Positions 1-9,891 are shown, counted from the first letter of the stretch. The stretch: DNA of 60,332 nucleotides from Bacteroidota bacterium (GCA_023475265.1 JAMCWE010000052.1:1-60332); one strand, 5' to 3'. Notes: a model not told the origin generated them from the sequence alone. Program-made: numbers and translations.

Positions 1-1
1 G

Positions 2-316
2 CCGGGTACTTCAATGGATCAAATAAGAGTTGTTCCAAATCCATATAATATTTCTGCCAATAAAACTTTGGGATTCGGAGACCAACAAGCTAACAGGCTG
101 GCATTTTTTAATATCCCAGGACGATGCACAATTCGAATTTATACAGAGGTAGGTGAATTAATTTATACGATTAACCACACCGATGGAAGCGGCGATGCTT
201 ATTGGGATTCAGTAACATCGTCAAATCAATTGGTAGTAAGCGGAGTTTATATAGCGGTTATCGATAACAGTTTAACCGGTGAAAGAAAAATTGTAAAATT
301 TGTAGTAATTAGATAA
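2..316 (+). CDS. C-terminal end of an exported protein (5' truncated by window edge)
   Basis: The frame is open from the first bases of the window, so the gene starts to the left. The visible 104 or so residues contain an IRVVPNPY motif, then a beta-rich stretch (FFNIPGRCTIRIYTEVGELIYTI) and the ending GVYIAVIDNSLTGERKIVKFVVIR. This resembles the C-terminal domain of large surface proteins in Ignavibacteria and related FCB bacteria and is a variant of the type IX secretion tail. It is followed 19-31 bp later by the PorV-like gene, so the two may be co-transcribed. The function of the missing N-terminal part cannot be told from here. Confidence 0.75.
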   Translation, partial: PGTSMDQIRVVPNPYNISANKTLGFGDQQANRLAFFNIPGRCTIRIYTEVGELIYTINHTDGSGDAYWDSVTSSNQLVVSGVYIAVIDNSLTGERKIVKFVVIR

Positions 317-347
317 TCTGGAATAATACATAAAGATGAGTATTATA

Positions 348-1364
348 ATGAAAAAAAATATTTTAACAGCAGTTACAATCTGCTTAATTACATTAACATG
401 CACTTCATTGAACTTTGGCCAGCAGCAAAAGCTGGCGCAGACAGGAATGAAGTTCTTAAGTTTGCCTTTAGATGCGAGAGCAAGCGGTTTCGGCAATGCT
501 ATCACGGCAGATGAAGCCGGGGTTGCATCGATATTTTATAACCCTGCTGGCATTGCACGTTTAGATAATTTTGCAAGCGTTACTTTGGGACGTGTATCCT
601 ATATTGCAGATATAAATTATAATTATGCAGGTATAGCCTTAGCTCCTTTTCAAGGCGACTACGGTGTTATCGGAATTTCTTTTATGAATGTTGACTATGG
701 CAGTCTCCAAGGAACCGTAAGAGCAAATAATGATCAAGGATTTGTCGATGTCGGAAATTTCAGTCCTTCGGCATTCGCTTTCGGTATTGGATATTCAAAA
801 GCGCTTTCTGAAAAATTTGCCGTCGGCGGTGATGTTCGTTATGTGCATCAAGATTTAGGGACGAGTGCAATTAATACCAATGCGAACGGCGGATATATAA
901 CCGAAGATAATAAAACAAATGTACTAGCATTTGATTTCGGTATTATATATAAAACCGGATTTAAGAGTTTAGACTTCGGTATGGATGTAAGAAACTTCTC
1001 AAGAGAAGTTCGTTATAAAACAGAAAGCTTCCAGCTGCCGCTAGTGTTTAAGATAGGCTTGGCAATGAATGTGTTTGACTTATTGGATAATGTAGATAGG
1101 GACATGCATTCATTGCTAATCTGTGTGGATGCTTCACATCCTAGAGATTATTCTGAACAAATCAGCTTTGGCGGAGAATATACGTTTATGAAATTAATTT
1201 CTTTAAGAGTTGGTTATGTAGAACCAACGGATGTAGAAGGTATTAATGCCGGTATAGGAATCAAGCATTCTTTTTCCGGTTATAATTTCTCATTTGATTA
1301 TTCATTCACACAAAATAAAGTATTTTCAAGCGAGCACCGATTTACGCTCGGTTTTGCGTTATAA
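348..1364 (+). CDS. PorV/PorQ-family outer-membrane beta-barrel protein
   Basis: This protein of about 338 residues starts with a signal peptide (MKKNILTAVTICLITLTCTSLNFG). The typical PorV/UPF0164-like N-terminus follows: FLSLPLDARASGFGNAITADEAGVASIFYNPAGIARL. The rest is alternating beta-strand sequence, as expected for a FadL-like barrel. PorV proteins act with the type IX secretion system, shuttling cargo with C-terminal sorting domains; other paralogues have unknown roles. An in-frame ATG at 336 would add four residues; 348 gives a cleaner signal peptide. The flanking genes encode an exported protein and a lipoprotein, which fits an export-related surface cluster. Whether this is the true PorV or a paralogue cannot be decided. 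Confidence 0.8.
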   Translation: MKKNILTAVTICLITLTCTSLNFGQQQKLAQTGMKFLSLPLDARASGFGNAITADEAGVASIFYNPAGIARLDNFASVTLGRVSYIADINYNYAGIALAPFQGDYGVIGISFMNVDYGSLQGTVRANNDQGFVDVGNFSPSAFAFGIGYSKALSEKFAVGGDVRYVHQDLGTSAINTNANGGYITEDNKTNVLAFDFGIIYKTGFKSLDFGMDVRNFSREVRYKTESFQLPLVFKIGLAMNVFDLLDNVDRDMHSLLICVDASHPRDYSEQISFGGEYTFMKLISLRVGYVEPTDVEGINAGIGIKHSFSGYNFSFDYSFTQNKVFSSEHRFTLGFAL

Positions 1365-1412
1365 TTTTAGCGAAATTATTTTGTGAATTACAATTAAAAT
1401 TTTGGAAAATGT

Positions 1413-2657
1413 ATGAAAAAATTTCTTTACAATTATTTATTTATCAGCATAATTGCAACAGGATTATTCTTAATATCATTAACCGGATGTACCGATAAAG
1501 GTGACCCGAGCTTATTTCAAGGTGTTCCAACAAGTCCAATAGGCGCAACACCTTCTATAACTTCTATTTCTCCATCTACGGCATTAGCTGGATATACTCA
1601 GCTTATTATAACCGGGCAGAACTTCTCAGCAAATCCAGCGGAAGATCTAATATATTTTAACGGGAATATGGTTACTGCAACTAGCGCAACACCAACACAG
1701 CTTGTTCTAACAGCTCCAAATGTTTATGGTGATTCTGTTAAAATAAATGTTGCTGTATTGAATTCGGAACAATTCAGTAACTCAATCTATTTTGCAATAA
1801 AACAAACTGCTAAAGATTTTTATCCGGGAGTTAAAGACCAAACTGATATACCGATGAGTATGGTTTCCGATAATGCAGGAAATATATATTCCTCTAATAA
1901 TGCACTTGGTGTTTACCAAATTACTCCCGATAGTGTATCGACACTTTATTCACCAAAAGGCGGAGAAACTTTCTGGACAAGCATGAGATTTGGACCAGGA
2001 GGAGTAATGTATTGTGCAAGAGGTTTGCAAGCATTATTTACAATACCTGCGGGCGGCGGAGTAAAAAATTCAACATGGGTTGTTCTGCCAAGTACTGCTA
2101 AGTTAAATCAACTTGAATTTGATCCTTTAGGAAACTTATGGGCTGCCGGAAAAAATTCAGTTATATACAGAATTAAACAAGATAAGAGTTATGTTACATT
2201 CCCATTCACTGCGAACGTAACGGCGATGAGAGTTTTTGTTGACGGAGGTACAACTTATCTTTATGTTGCAGCTCAGCAGGATTCACTTACAACTATCCAG
2301 AGAATGCCAATAGATGCAAGCGGAAATTTAGGAACCGCAACAACTTACTTCGATTTTTCTAAATCATATGGCGCAAACTGGGTTGTTAACGGGATTGATT
2401 TTGCAGCCGACGGCGAAATGTTTTTAGCTACTAACATGCCTCAGCCATTAATCTATGTTAATACTGATAAATCTACCGGAGCTCTATACCCAAGTGTAAT
2501 ACAAAATTCTCCAGCGTTAGGATTAATTTGGGGATCTGGTAATTATCTTTATTATATTAGAAGGCAAATAAATGATGCAACAGGTGTATTTCTTATACCT
2601 CAAAGTATTGTTAAATTAGATATTCTTAAACCAGGTGCTCCATATTATGGACAATAA
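1413..2657 (+). CDS. IPT/TIG-domain lipoprotein with beta-propeller-like C-terminus
   Basis: The protein has 414 residues. A lipoprotein signal ends in ISLTGC (Cys at about residue 26), so it is probably lipid-anchored in the outer or inner membrane. An IPT/TIG immunoglobulin-like domain follows at roughly residues 47-128 (PSITSISPSTALAGYTQLIITGQNFS). The remainder has repeated short blades such as DNAGNIYSSNNALGVYQI and DPLGNLWAAGKNSVIYRI, which look like NHL/SMP-30-type propeller repeats. It is followed 42 bp later by another propeller protein with similar blades, so the pair may work together at the cell surface. No enzymatic residues can be identified. Confidence 0.75.
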   Translation: MKKFLYNYLFISIIATGLFLISLTGCTDKGDPSLFQGVPTSPIGATPSITSISPSTALAGYTQLIITGQNFSANPAEDLIYFNGNMVTATSATPTQLVLTAPNVYGDSVKINVAVLNSEQFSNSIYFAIKQTAKDFYPGVKDQTDIPMSMVSDNAGNIYSSNNALGVYQITPDSVSTLYSPKGGETFWTSMRFGPGGVMYCARGLQALFTIPAGGGVKNSTWVVLPSTAKLNQLEFDPLGNLWAAGKNSVIYRIKQDKSYVTFPFTANVTAMRVFVDGGTTYLYVAAQQDSLTTIQRMPIDASGNLGTATTYFDFSKSYGANWVVNGIDFAADGEMFLATNMPQPLIYVNTDKSTGALYPSVIQNSPALGLIWGSGNYLYYIRRQINDATGVFLIPQSIVKLDILKPGAPYYGQ

Positions 2658-2699
2658 TATTCTTAATCGGTATCTTATCACAAAAAAAAGGAGTAATAC

Positions 2700-4016
2700 A
2701 TGAAAAGATTCGTTTCCACATTGTTCGTTTTTGCGTTATTCTTTAGCGCTACTGCTTTCTCACAGGGGTGGACATTTAAGGGGGATTTCCCTGATACTAC
2801 ACTAAAGGTTAATACCGGCGGTCATGGTATCGCAGTTTCTCCTGATGGAAAAATATGGTTCCAAGCTTACGGTCCAACTGATAGTATTATGCAAGCTAAT
2901 GGGAAATATGGTTCTATAAGAGTTATTTATGTTTGGAATTCAGACGGAAGTAAAGCTTCTTTTGGTCCGATTAAAACTGTTACAGTGGGCGGTGTTACCG
3001 ATACACTATGGAACAGCAACAGAGGAATGAGAGAAGATAATAACGGTAATATTTTATTTACCGCATATGATGCATTGTACCGTTTAGACTATAAGACAGG
3101 TGCCGGAATGAACAAATTCTTATTCCCTAACGGCACAGGCGGTACCACAGGAATAGCGCCCGCTGTTGACGCTGCTGGTGATATTTTTATCGGTGCCGTA
3201 GTTCCGCCTAAACCAATACAGATATTAAGCACAGACTTCTCATTACAGGGTAATGCAGTTGATTCTTCTGTTGGTTTTTCAAGAACATTAGAAGTAGGCA
3301 AAGACGGTAACACTATTTATTGGTGCGGTTATACAAATAATGCTGTTTTTGTTTACACAAGAACAGATATATTTTCACCATTTGTTGTTACTGATACCGT
3401 TATGAAAGGCTTCCAATGTGAATCAATCGGCTGGAATCCAGCTAATGGTTATTTATGGGCAAGCTCAGGTTCAAAGGCTGGTGGTCTTCCAAACGGATAT
3501 CCTGGCGTAACTACTTCTTATACATATCCAACATGGTATGCATGGGATACAAAAACATGGACAATCAAAGACAGTATCAATTGGCAATTGTGGACACCAA
3601 CTGATGACGCAAGACCAAGAGGTATTGCTTTCAGTCCTGATGGAAATACCGCTTATGTTACCTGCTTTGGTGCAAGCACATATCCGGCTGTTGAAAAGTT
3701 CACAAATCCAAATCCTTATACTGATGTTAAGAAAGAAAATCCAGGTGTTGTTACCAATTATGATCTTTCACAGAATTATCCAAATCCATTCAACCCATCA
3801 ACAGAGATTAGTTACTCAGTTGCTAAACCAGGATTTGTTACTTTGAAAGTTTATGATTTGCTTGGTAAAGAAGTTGCTACATTGGTAAATCAAAACCAAT
3901 CTTCCGGTAACTTTACAGTTAACTTCAATGCAAACAGACTTGCATCCGGTACATACATTTATCAATTAAATGTAAACGGTGTTATGATTTCTAAGAAGAT
4001 GACTCTCCTGAAGTAA
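2700..4016 (+). CDS. Secreted beta-propeller protein with T9SS type A sorting domain
   Basis: This is a 438-residue protein with a signal peptide (MKRFVSTLFVFALFFSATAFSQG). The central region carries propeller-like repeats (HGIAVSPDGKIWFQAYG, DNNGNILFTAYDALYRLD, GIAFSPDGNTAYVTCFG). The last 85 or so residues are a type IX secretion sorting domain: SQNYPNPFNPSTEISYS, then VYDLLGKEVATLVNQNQ, then the end ISKKMTLLK. Such domains direct export across the outer membrane and surface attachment. A good ribosome-binding site (AAAGGAG) lies upstream of the ATG, and a strong terminator follows the stop. A ligand or enzymatic role is not evident. Confidence 0.85.
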   Translation: MKRFVSTLFVFALFFSATAFSQGWTFKGDFPDTTLKVNTGGHGIAVSPDGKIWFQAYGPTDSIMQANGKYGSIRVIYVWNSDGSKASFGPIKTVTVGGVTDTLWNSNRGMREDNNGNILFTAYDALYRLDYKTGAGMNKFLFPNGTGGTTGIAPAVDAAGDIFIGAVVPPKPIQILSTDFSLQGNAVDSSVGFSRTLEVGKDGNTIYWCGYTNNAVFVYTRTDIFSPFVVTDTVMKGFQCESIGWNPANGYLWASSGSKAGGLPNGYPGVTTSYTYPTWYAWDTKTWTIKDSINWQLWTPTDDARPRGIAFSPDGNTAYVTCFGASTYPAVEKFTNPNPYTDVKKENPGVVTNYDLSQNYPNPFNPSTEISYSVAKPGFVTLKVYDLLGKEVATLVNQNQSSGNFTVNFNANRLASGTYIYQLNVNGVMISKKMTLLK

Positions 4017-4040
4017 GGAAGGCGTTTTCATTGTTTGTAA

Positions 4041-4068
4041 AGCCCCGTATAATCGGGGCTTTTTTTAT
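4041..4068 (+). terminator. Rho-independent terminator after the beta-propeller gene
   Basis: The stem AGCCCCG / CGGGGCT encloses a short AT loop and is followed by seven T residues. It closes the first cluster of surface-protein genes. Confidence 0.9.
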
Positions 4069-4100
4069 TGACTAATGATGCGATAACAACATTATAGTTT

Positions 4101-4184
4101 AAATCTTAATCATACTTAATCGTATTAGAATAGATGATGAGAGTAAAAGTAGGATTAAGAGTATGATTATGAAAATTGAGATTT
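4101..4184. repeat. Imperfect long inverted repeat built from GATTAAG-type words
   Basis: The left arm AATCATACTTAATC (4108-4121) matches the right arm GATTAAGAGTATGATT (4153-4168) with one 2-nt indel. An outer AAATCT / AGATTT pair extends the dyad to 4101-4184. No T-run follows the arms directly, so a simple terminator is unlikely. Similar GATTAAG-rich sequence occurs near 56,315-56,345, suggesting a dispersed intergenic element. Confidence 0.55.
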
Positions 4185-4238
4185 AATTTTTTTTATAGCT
4201 TAGTTATTTTATTATTCATTAAAAGGAAAAGGGGTCTT

Positions 4239-6635
4239 ATGAAAAAAAGACTTTTACCGATCGTTCTAATTATAATATTGTTTTTTTCAAATATTAATCC
4301 TCAGACTATTCCTCCTAAAAGAGAATTTAGAGCTGCATGGGTTGCAACAGTTGCTAATCTTGATTGGCCTTCATCAAACCGATTGAGTGTTGATCAACAA
4401 AAGGCAGAATTAATTTCTATTCTTGACAGACTTAAAGCATTAAATATTAATGTGATAATCTTTCAGATAAGAACCGAGTGCGATGCATTTTATAATTCGC
4501 CATATGAACCATGGTCATATTGGTTAACCGGTTCACAGGGAACACCTCCTTCGCCATTATACGATCCACTACAATTTGCAATTCAAGAAGCACATAAAAG
4601 AGGAATGGAACTTCATGCATGGTTCAATCCATACAGAGCCGTAAAAACAGTTACCAATGGAAATCCGAGCTATCCATTATCCTCAAATCATGTAGCAGTG
4701 AAGCATCCGGATTGGCTTTTGAAATACAGCGGCGAGTGGTTATTGGATCCGGGAAATCCAAACGTACGCAAATATGTAACCGATGTTATGATGGATGTAG
4801 TTAACCGGTATGATGTAGACGGGATTCACTGGGATGATTATTTTTATTCTTACGGCGGAACAACAACTCAGGACAGTGCAAGCTGGAGATTGTACCATGG
4901 AAGTTTTACAAATATCGGAGATTGGCGACGAAATAATGTAAATCTTCTTGTACAGGAAGTTCATGACAGCATACAAGCTGTTAAACCGTGGGTGAAATTT
5001 GGAATTAGTCCATTCGGAATTTGGAAGAGCGGAGTACCCACAGGAATTGTGGGGATGGATGCATATAGTCAAATATACGGTGATGCAGTCGCGTGGATGC
5101 AGAACAAATGGCTGGATTATCTTACGCCCCAGCTATATTGGCCTTTCGGCGGCGGACAAGATTATGGTAAGCTAATGCCCTGGTGGGCTTCTCAAACAAA
5201 CGGACGGCATCTTTATGTTGGTGAAGCCGGTTATAGAATAAGCGCCTGGTCGTCTTCAAGTGAAATGCCCAATCATATAAGATTATCGAGAACAACTCAG
5301 AATTGTTACGGTAATGTTTTCTTTCGTGCATTGGTAGGATTGCTAGATAATGAAAAAGGATTTGCAGACAGCTTAAAAAATAATTTTTATAAATATCCGG
5401 CACTGCCTCCAATAATGTCATGGAAGGATACTGTTCCTCCCAATCAGCCGCAGAATTTGAGATATGACAGAATTGCATCAACCGGAACAGCCGGTTTAAT
5501 ATGGAATGTACCTCAAGCGGCAAGTGACGGAGATACGGCAGTAAGATATGTTATTTACAGATTTAATAATGGCATTATAAATCCAATTGATTTAAATGAT
5601 CCAAGAAATATTATTGATGTTGAAGGACAAAAAATGAGCATTCCTTCAACTCCTTCTACTACTAATGACGGTTATTATTTTGTTGTTACTTCATTAGACC
5701 GGAATAATAATGAAAGCGGAATGAGCTCAATTGTAAAAGTAACTGCACCGCAAATTCCTATTCTTGCTTCACCATTAAATGAAACTATAAATCAGAGAGA
5801 TACTATTATATTGAAATGGCAGTATCCTAATTATGCTTCATCGTATAAATTTCAATTATCTACGGATTCTACCTTTAACTCAAATATAGTTTTAGATTAC
5901 CCTGCGGTTACTGATACTTTCATTGTTGCTACAGGACTTTTAGGACAACAAAAATATTATTGGAGATTAAGTGCGAGCAATGCAGGAGGTACCAGTTCAT
6001 TTTCACAGGTTAATAGTTTTACAACGGGATTTCCGGCATTGCCTCAGTTAGTTAATCCAGCTGATAAAACTCTTAACGTCAAATTACGACCGGACTTTAG
6101 CTGGAATAAAATTCCATCGGCAACAACATATAGATTTCAATTTGCGGCTAGCTTAGATTTCAATCCAGGTTCAATTGTTGTTGACTCGTCCGGAATTTTA
6201 GATACAGCTTATGCCTTCAGCAAGCTGAATAAAGATCTTGAGCTAAACAAAATTTATTTTTGGCGGGTAAGTGCAACTAACCAATACGGTACCAGCAACT
6301 GGTCAAATATTTTTAGATTTAGAACTATAACAACAACTGACATTGCCGAACAAGAGCAATTACCAAAAGAATATGAGTTAAGTCAGAACTACCCGAATCC
6401 GTTTAATCCTGTAACTGTTCTCAGCTATCAGCTATCAGCTAATAGCCAGGTAACACTGATTGTTTACGATATGCTTGGAAGGGAAGTTGCGACTTTAGTG
6501 AATAAAGAACAGCAAGCGGGAAGATATACCGTTCAGCTATCTGTTGACAACTATCATCTTGCAAGCGGGATTTATTTTTATCAGTTAAGAGCCGGAGATT
6601 TCATTGATACGAAGAAGATGATATTGATGAAATAA
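4239..6635 (+). CDS. GHL10 (DUF187/YngK-like) glycoside hydrolase with Fn3-like domains and T9SS tail
   Basis: The ATG at 4239 follows an AAGGAAAAGGGG ribosome-binding region and begins a signal peptide (MKKRLLPIVLIIILFFSNINPQ), giving about 798 residues; an ATG at 4176 would prepend an implausible extra segment. Residues of about 25-390 match the glycosyl-hydrolase-like 10 family: REFRAAWVATVANLDWPS, DAFYNSPYEPWSYWLTG, GMELHAWFNPYR, and VDGIHWDDYFY with acidic residues likely in the active site. Three fibronectin-III/Ig-like domains follow, then the sorting domain SQNYPNPFNPVTVLSYQ to TKKMILMK. The family acts on glycans, possibly peptidoglycan-derived; the substrate here is unknown. It probably acts outside the outer membrane. 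Confidence 0.88.
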   Translation: MKKRLLPIVLIIILFFSNINPQTIPPKREFRAAWVATVANLDWPSSNRLSVDQQKAELISILDRLKALNINVIIFQIRTECDAFYNSPYEPWSYWLTGSQGTPPSPLYDPLQFAIQEAHKRGMELHAWFNPYRAVKTVTNGNPSYPLSSNHVAVKHPDWLLKYSGEWLLDPGNPNVRKYVTDVMMDVVNRYDVDGIHWDDYFYSYGGTTTQDSASWRLYHGSFTNIGDWRRNNVNLLVQEVHDSIQAVKPWVKFGISPFGIWKSGVPTGIVGMDAYSQIYGDAVAWMQNKWLDYLTPQLYWPFGGGQDYGKLMPWWASQTNGRHLYVGEAGYRISAWSSSSEMPNHIRLSRTTQNCYGNVFFRALVGLLDNEKGFADSLKNNFYKYPALPPIMSWKDTVPPNQPQNLRYDRIASTGTAGLIWNVPQAASDGDTAVRYVIYRFNNGIINPIDLNDPRNIIDVEGQKMSIPSTPSTTNDGYYFVVTSLDRNNNESGMSSIVKVTAPQIPILASPLNETINQRDTIILKWQYPNYASSYKFQLSTDSTFNSNIVLDYPAVTDTFIVATGLLGQQKYYWRLSASNAGGTSSFSQVNSFTTGFPALPQLVNPADKTLNVKLRPDFSWNKIPSATTYRFQFAASLDFNPGSIVVDSSGILDTAYAFSKLNKDLELNKIYFWRVSATNQYGTSNWSNIFRFRTITTTDIAEQEQLPKEYELSQNYPNPFNPVTVLSYQLSANSQVTLIVYDMLGREVATLVNKEQQAGRYTVQLSVDNYHLASGIYFYQLRAGDFIDTKKMILMK

Positions 6636-6663
6636 AAGCAAACAATTCAAATCATTTAATTTT

Positions 6664-6700
6664 AGATACCCATTTTCTTCCAGAAATTGGGTATCTTTTT
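6664..6700 (+). terminator. Rho-independent terminator after the GHL10 gene
   Basis: The stem GATACCCA(TTTT)/(AAAT)TGGGTATC is followed by five T residues, beginning 29 bp after the stop codon. Confidence 0.85.
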
Positions 6701-6848
6701 ATGTAAGATTTGATTTAGTTCATGTTGACTTTATTATTCTAATTGATTTAATTATTTTCGTGTATATAAAACAAGAATTATAATTCCTCCACTAAAAAAA
6801 TCTTGTAAAGTATAGAAATTTATAAACTTAATTCATACTGGAGAATAG

Positions 6849-7412
6849 ATGACTTTATTACCTGTAACATTGATAGGCGATAAAATATTAAAAAAGAAAA
6901 CAAGCAATCTAAAAGTAGTGGATGTAAAAACAGTAGAACTTATAAGAGATATGTTCGATACGATGCGGAATGCTAATGGAATAGGTTTAGCGGCAAACCA
7001 GGTTGGCGCAGACAAATCAATTTTTGTAATTGATGTTTCTGTAGTTGAAGGCAATGAGGAAATAAAACCTATAGTGTTTATTAATCCCAAAATTACTTAC
7101 CGTTCTGAAGAAAAAATAAAAATCGAAGAAGGATGTTTAAGCATTCCGGATATTCGTGCAGAAATAGAGCGACCGGAATCTATAACAATTGTTTACAAAG
7201 ATACTGAGTTTAAAGAAAAGACATTAAAAGCCGATGGCCTTCTTGCAAGAGTAATTCAACATGAATATGACCATCTCCAGGGAATTCTTTTTACAGATTT
7301 GATAGATGACCAATTGAAAAAAAAGATTAATAAAGACATAATTAAAATAAAGAAGAGAAAAATCGATTTTCAGTATCCTGTAACTGAAAGCGTAGATTAC
7401 CAGATCGCATGA
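6849..7412 (+). CDS. def: Peptide deformylase
   Basis: The protein has 187 residues and all three deformylase motifs: GIGLAANQVG (44-53), EGCLSIP (94-100, with metal-ligand Cys96) and the HEYDH metal-binding helix (138-142). It removes the formyl group from the N-terminal methionine of nascent proteins. The stop codon overlaps the ATG of fmt (ATGA at 7409-7412), so the two opposite steps of the formyl-methionine cycle are translationally coupled, a common bacterial arrangement. The ATG used here agrees with the family's N-terminus. Confidence 0.97.
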   Translation: MTLLPVTLIGDKILKKKTSNLKVVDVKTVELIRDMFDTMRNANGIGLAANQVGADKSIFVIDVSVVEGNEEIKPIVFINPKITYRSEEKIKIEEGCLSIPDIRAEIERPESITIVYKDTEFKEKTLKADGLLARVIQHEYDHLQGILFTDLIDDQLKKKINKDIIKIKKRKIDFQYPVTESVDYQIA

Positions 7413-8314
7413 AAATAATTTTTATGGGAACGCCCGATTTTGCGGTGCCTGCCTTAAGTGCTTTATATGAAAGTAATCATTCTATTTCTGCTGTAGTAAC
7501 AGGACCCGATAAAGAACGCGGGAGAGGCCAAAAAGTTACTTATACTCCGATTAAAGAATTTGCAATTAAAAATAATATTCCGGTACTTCAACCAGAGAAA
7601 TTAAAAGATCAAAGCTTTATTGGTCAGCTTAAAAATTATAATGCTGATCTTTTTGTTGTAGTTGCATTTAGAATATTGCCGGAAGAAGTTTTCACAATTC
7701 CTTTCAAAGGTTCTTTTAATTTGCACGGCTCGCTTCTGCCAAAATATAGAGGAGCTGCACCGATACAGTGGGCTTTAATTAAAGGCGAAAGAGAGACAGG
7801 CGTTACTACTTTTATGCTTGAAAGTAAAGTTGATACCGGTAATATAATTCTTCAGAAAAAAATAAATATTAGTGATGAAGATGATTTCGGTTCGCTGCAT
7901 GATAAATTAAGTATTCTCGGAGCCAATGTTGTTTTAAAGACAGTAGAGTTAATTGATAAAAGAAACTTCGAACTTAAGAAACAGGATAATTCACTTGCTT
8001 CTCCAGCTCCAAAGATAACAAAAGAATTATGTAAAATTGATTGGAATAAATCGGCTGAGGAAATACATAATTTAATTCGCGGACTTTCACCTTATCCCGG
8101 CGCTTATTTTACTTTCAGTAATAAAATTATTAAGATTTATAAAACAAGAATAATTGAAAATGAAGATATAAAGCCCGGTGAAATGAAACAGACTAAAAGT
8201 TCACTAAAAATTGGATGCGGAAAAAATTCATTGGAAATATTAGAACTTCAATTGGAAGGTAAAAAGCGATTGAAGATTGAAGAATTTTTACGCGGATTTA
8301 GCTTTGTCAGTTGA
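7409..8314 (+). CDS. fmt: Methionyl-tRNA formyltransferase
   Basis: The protein has 301 residues. The N-terminus MKIIFMGTPDFAVPALSAL is the typical nucleotide-fold start, and HGSLLPKYRGAAPIQ (106-120) contains the formyl-folate binding SLLPxxRG motif. The C-terminal OB-like domain begins around residue 205 and is of normal length. It transfers a formyl group from 10-formyl-THF to Met-tRNAfMet to allow initiation. It overlaps def by four bases. No anomaly is visible. Confidence 0.97.
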   Translation: MKIIFMGTPDFAVPALSALYESNHSISAVVTGPDKERGRGQKVTYTPIKEFAIKNNIPVLQPEKLKDQSFIGQLKNYNADLFVVVAFRILPEEVFTIPFKGSFNLHGSLLPKYRGAAPIQWALIKGERETGVTTFMLESKVDTGNIILQKKINISDEDDFGSLHDKLSILGANVVLKTVELIDKRNFELKKQDNSLASPAPKITKELCKIDWNKSAEEIHNLIRGLSPYPGAYFTFSNKIIKIYKTRIIENEDIKPGEMKQTKSSLKIGCGKNSLEILELQLEGKKRLKIEEFLRGFSFVS

Positions 8315-8427
8315 ATAATTTTAATTGTATATTTGAATAGAACAACTCTCCAATAAGCGGATAACAGTATAAATAATTTCTAATTTCGATCTCATAATTG
8401 ATGCAATAAATAATAACCAGAAGTAAG

Positions 8428-9795
8428 ATGAAATATAAAAACAACATATTAGAAGCGATCGGCAACACTCCTTTAATTAAGTTAAACAAATTAAATAAAG
8501 GATTGAAACCTCAAATATTTGCCAAGCTTGAATCGGCTAATCCTGGAGGTAGCGTAAAGGATCGAATCGGTGTATCAATGCTTGAAGAAGCTGAAAAGAG
8601 CGGAAAGATAAAACCAGGCGGAACTGTAATAGAAGCAACAAGCGGTAATACAGGAATTGGACTTGCTCTTGCTTGTGCAGTAAAAGGATATAAATCAATT
8701 TTTGTTGTTACCGATAAAGTAAGCTCGGAAAAGATTAATTATCTGAAAGCGTTAGGCGGTGATGTAATAGTTGTTTCAAACGCGGTTAAACATGATCATC
8801 CGGATTATTATATAACTGTAGCGAGAAAAATAAATCAAGAAACACCGAATTCAATTTTTATGTATCAATATTCTAATCATGCCAATCCTGAAATACATTA
8901 CAAAACTACTGGTCCGGAAATATGGGATCAAACTGACGGCAAGATAACTCATTTTGTAGCCAGTATCGGAACTGGTGGAACAATAAGCGGAGTCGGCAGA
9001 TATTTAAAAGAAAAAAATAAAAATGTTCAAATTATCGGCGCTGATCCTTACGGTTCAATTTTTAAGGAGTACAAAGAGAATGGAATTCAAACAACCGGGG
9101 TTCCTTATTTAGTTGAAGGAATAGGACAGGATTGTCTTCCCAAGAATGTTCAGTTTGAATATATAGACAAGATTTACAACATAAGCGATATGGATTCATT
9201 TAATTATGCAAGAATTTTATCGAGAGAAGAAGGTATTTTTTGCGGCGGCAGCACAGGAACTAATTTAGGAATTACGCTTCAAGTAGCAAAAGATCTAGAT
9301 GAAAATTCAGTGATGGTTTTTATTGTTGCCGACACAGGTGAAAGGTATTTATCAAAGTTTCACAGCGATGAATGGCTTAGAGAGAAAAGGTTATTTCCAA
9401 CGGAAATTAGAACGCTTAAAGATATTGCGTTAGCAAAAAGAAATGGAAAGCAAAAAGAATTAACTTATCTTAATCCTAAAGATAAAATAAAGACAGCAAT
9501 TGAGGTGCTTAACACAAAAGGTTTTTCACAGCTGCCTGTAATTGAAAACGGCGAATCAGTCGGAAGCATTAGAGAATCAAAATTAACATGGGGATTATTA
9601 GAGAATCCAAATTTAATTGAATCAAACATTGAAGATGTAATGGAATCAAGTTTTCCAACTTTAGATGAAAGAACCGAATTGAAAGTGGTAAGAAAATATC
9701 TAAGCGATTCACCAGCAGTTCTAGTTACTGAATACGGGCGAATAATCGACATCATTACACGGTATGATATTTTAGAGCAAGCAAACTTTTCATAA
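8428..9795 (+). CDS. cbs: Cystathionine beta-synthase (PLP domain plus CBS-domain pair)
   Basis: The protein has 455 residues. The first 330 or so form a fold-type II PLP enzyme: NPGGSVKDR with Schiff-base Lys44, EATSGNTGIGLALA, and the glycine-rich GTGGTISGVGRYLKE loop. Residues of about 335-455 form two CBS domains (ending LVTEYGRIIDIITRYDILEQ), which separates it from plain cysteine synthase and suggests allosteric control by an adenosyl ligand. The enzyme condenses serine and homocysteine to cystathionine. The next gene can cleave cystathionine, so together they give a reverse transsulfuration route to cysteine. No haem-binding N-terminal extension is present, as expected for bacteria. 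Confidence 0.92.
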   Translation: MKYKNNILEAIGNTPLIKLNKLNKGLKPQIFAKLESANPGGSVKDRIGVSMLEEAEKSGKIKPGGTVIEATSGNTGIGLALACAVKGYKSIFVVTDKVSSEKINYLKALGGDVIVVSNAVKHDHPDYYITVARKINQETPNSIFMYQYSNHANPEIHYKTTGPEIWDQTDGKITHFVASIGTGGTISGVGRYLKEKNKNVQIIGADPYGSIFKEYKENGIQTTGVPYLVEGIGQDCLPKNVQFEYIDKIYNISDMDSFNYARILSREEGIFCGGSTGTNLGITLQVAKDLDENSVMVFIVADTGERYLSKFHSDEWLREKRLFPTEIRTLKDIALAKRNGKQKELTYLNPKDKIKTAIEVLNTKGFSQLPVIENGESVGSIRESKLTWGLLENPNLIESNIEDVMESSFPTLDERTELKVVRKYLSDSPAVLVTEYGRIIDIITRYDILEQANFS

Positions 9796-9891
9796 TTGAT
9801 TTTTAGAAAGACACATTTAATAATTCTTCAATATTTATTTTATATTCTACTATCAAATAAAATTTAATTTAATAATTTATAGGAAAAAGTT

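Noticed and set aside
4740-5523. Minus-strand frames inside the GHL10 gene
   Set aside because: They are antisense to a well-supported gene and show no family motifs.
6420-6450. CAGCTATCAGCTATCAGC repeat inside the GHL10 gene
   Set aside because: It lies in frame within the sorting domain and encodes normal residues (SYQLSAN) with no change in domain length.
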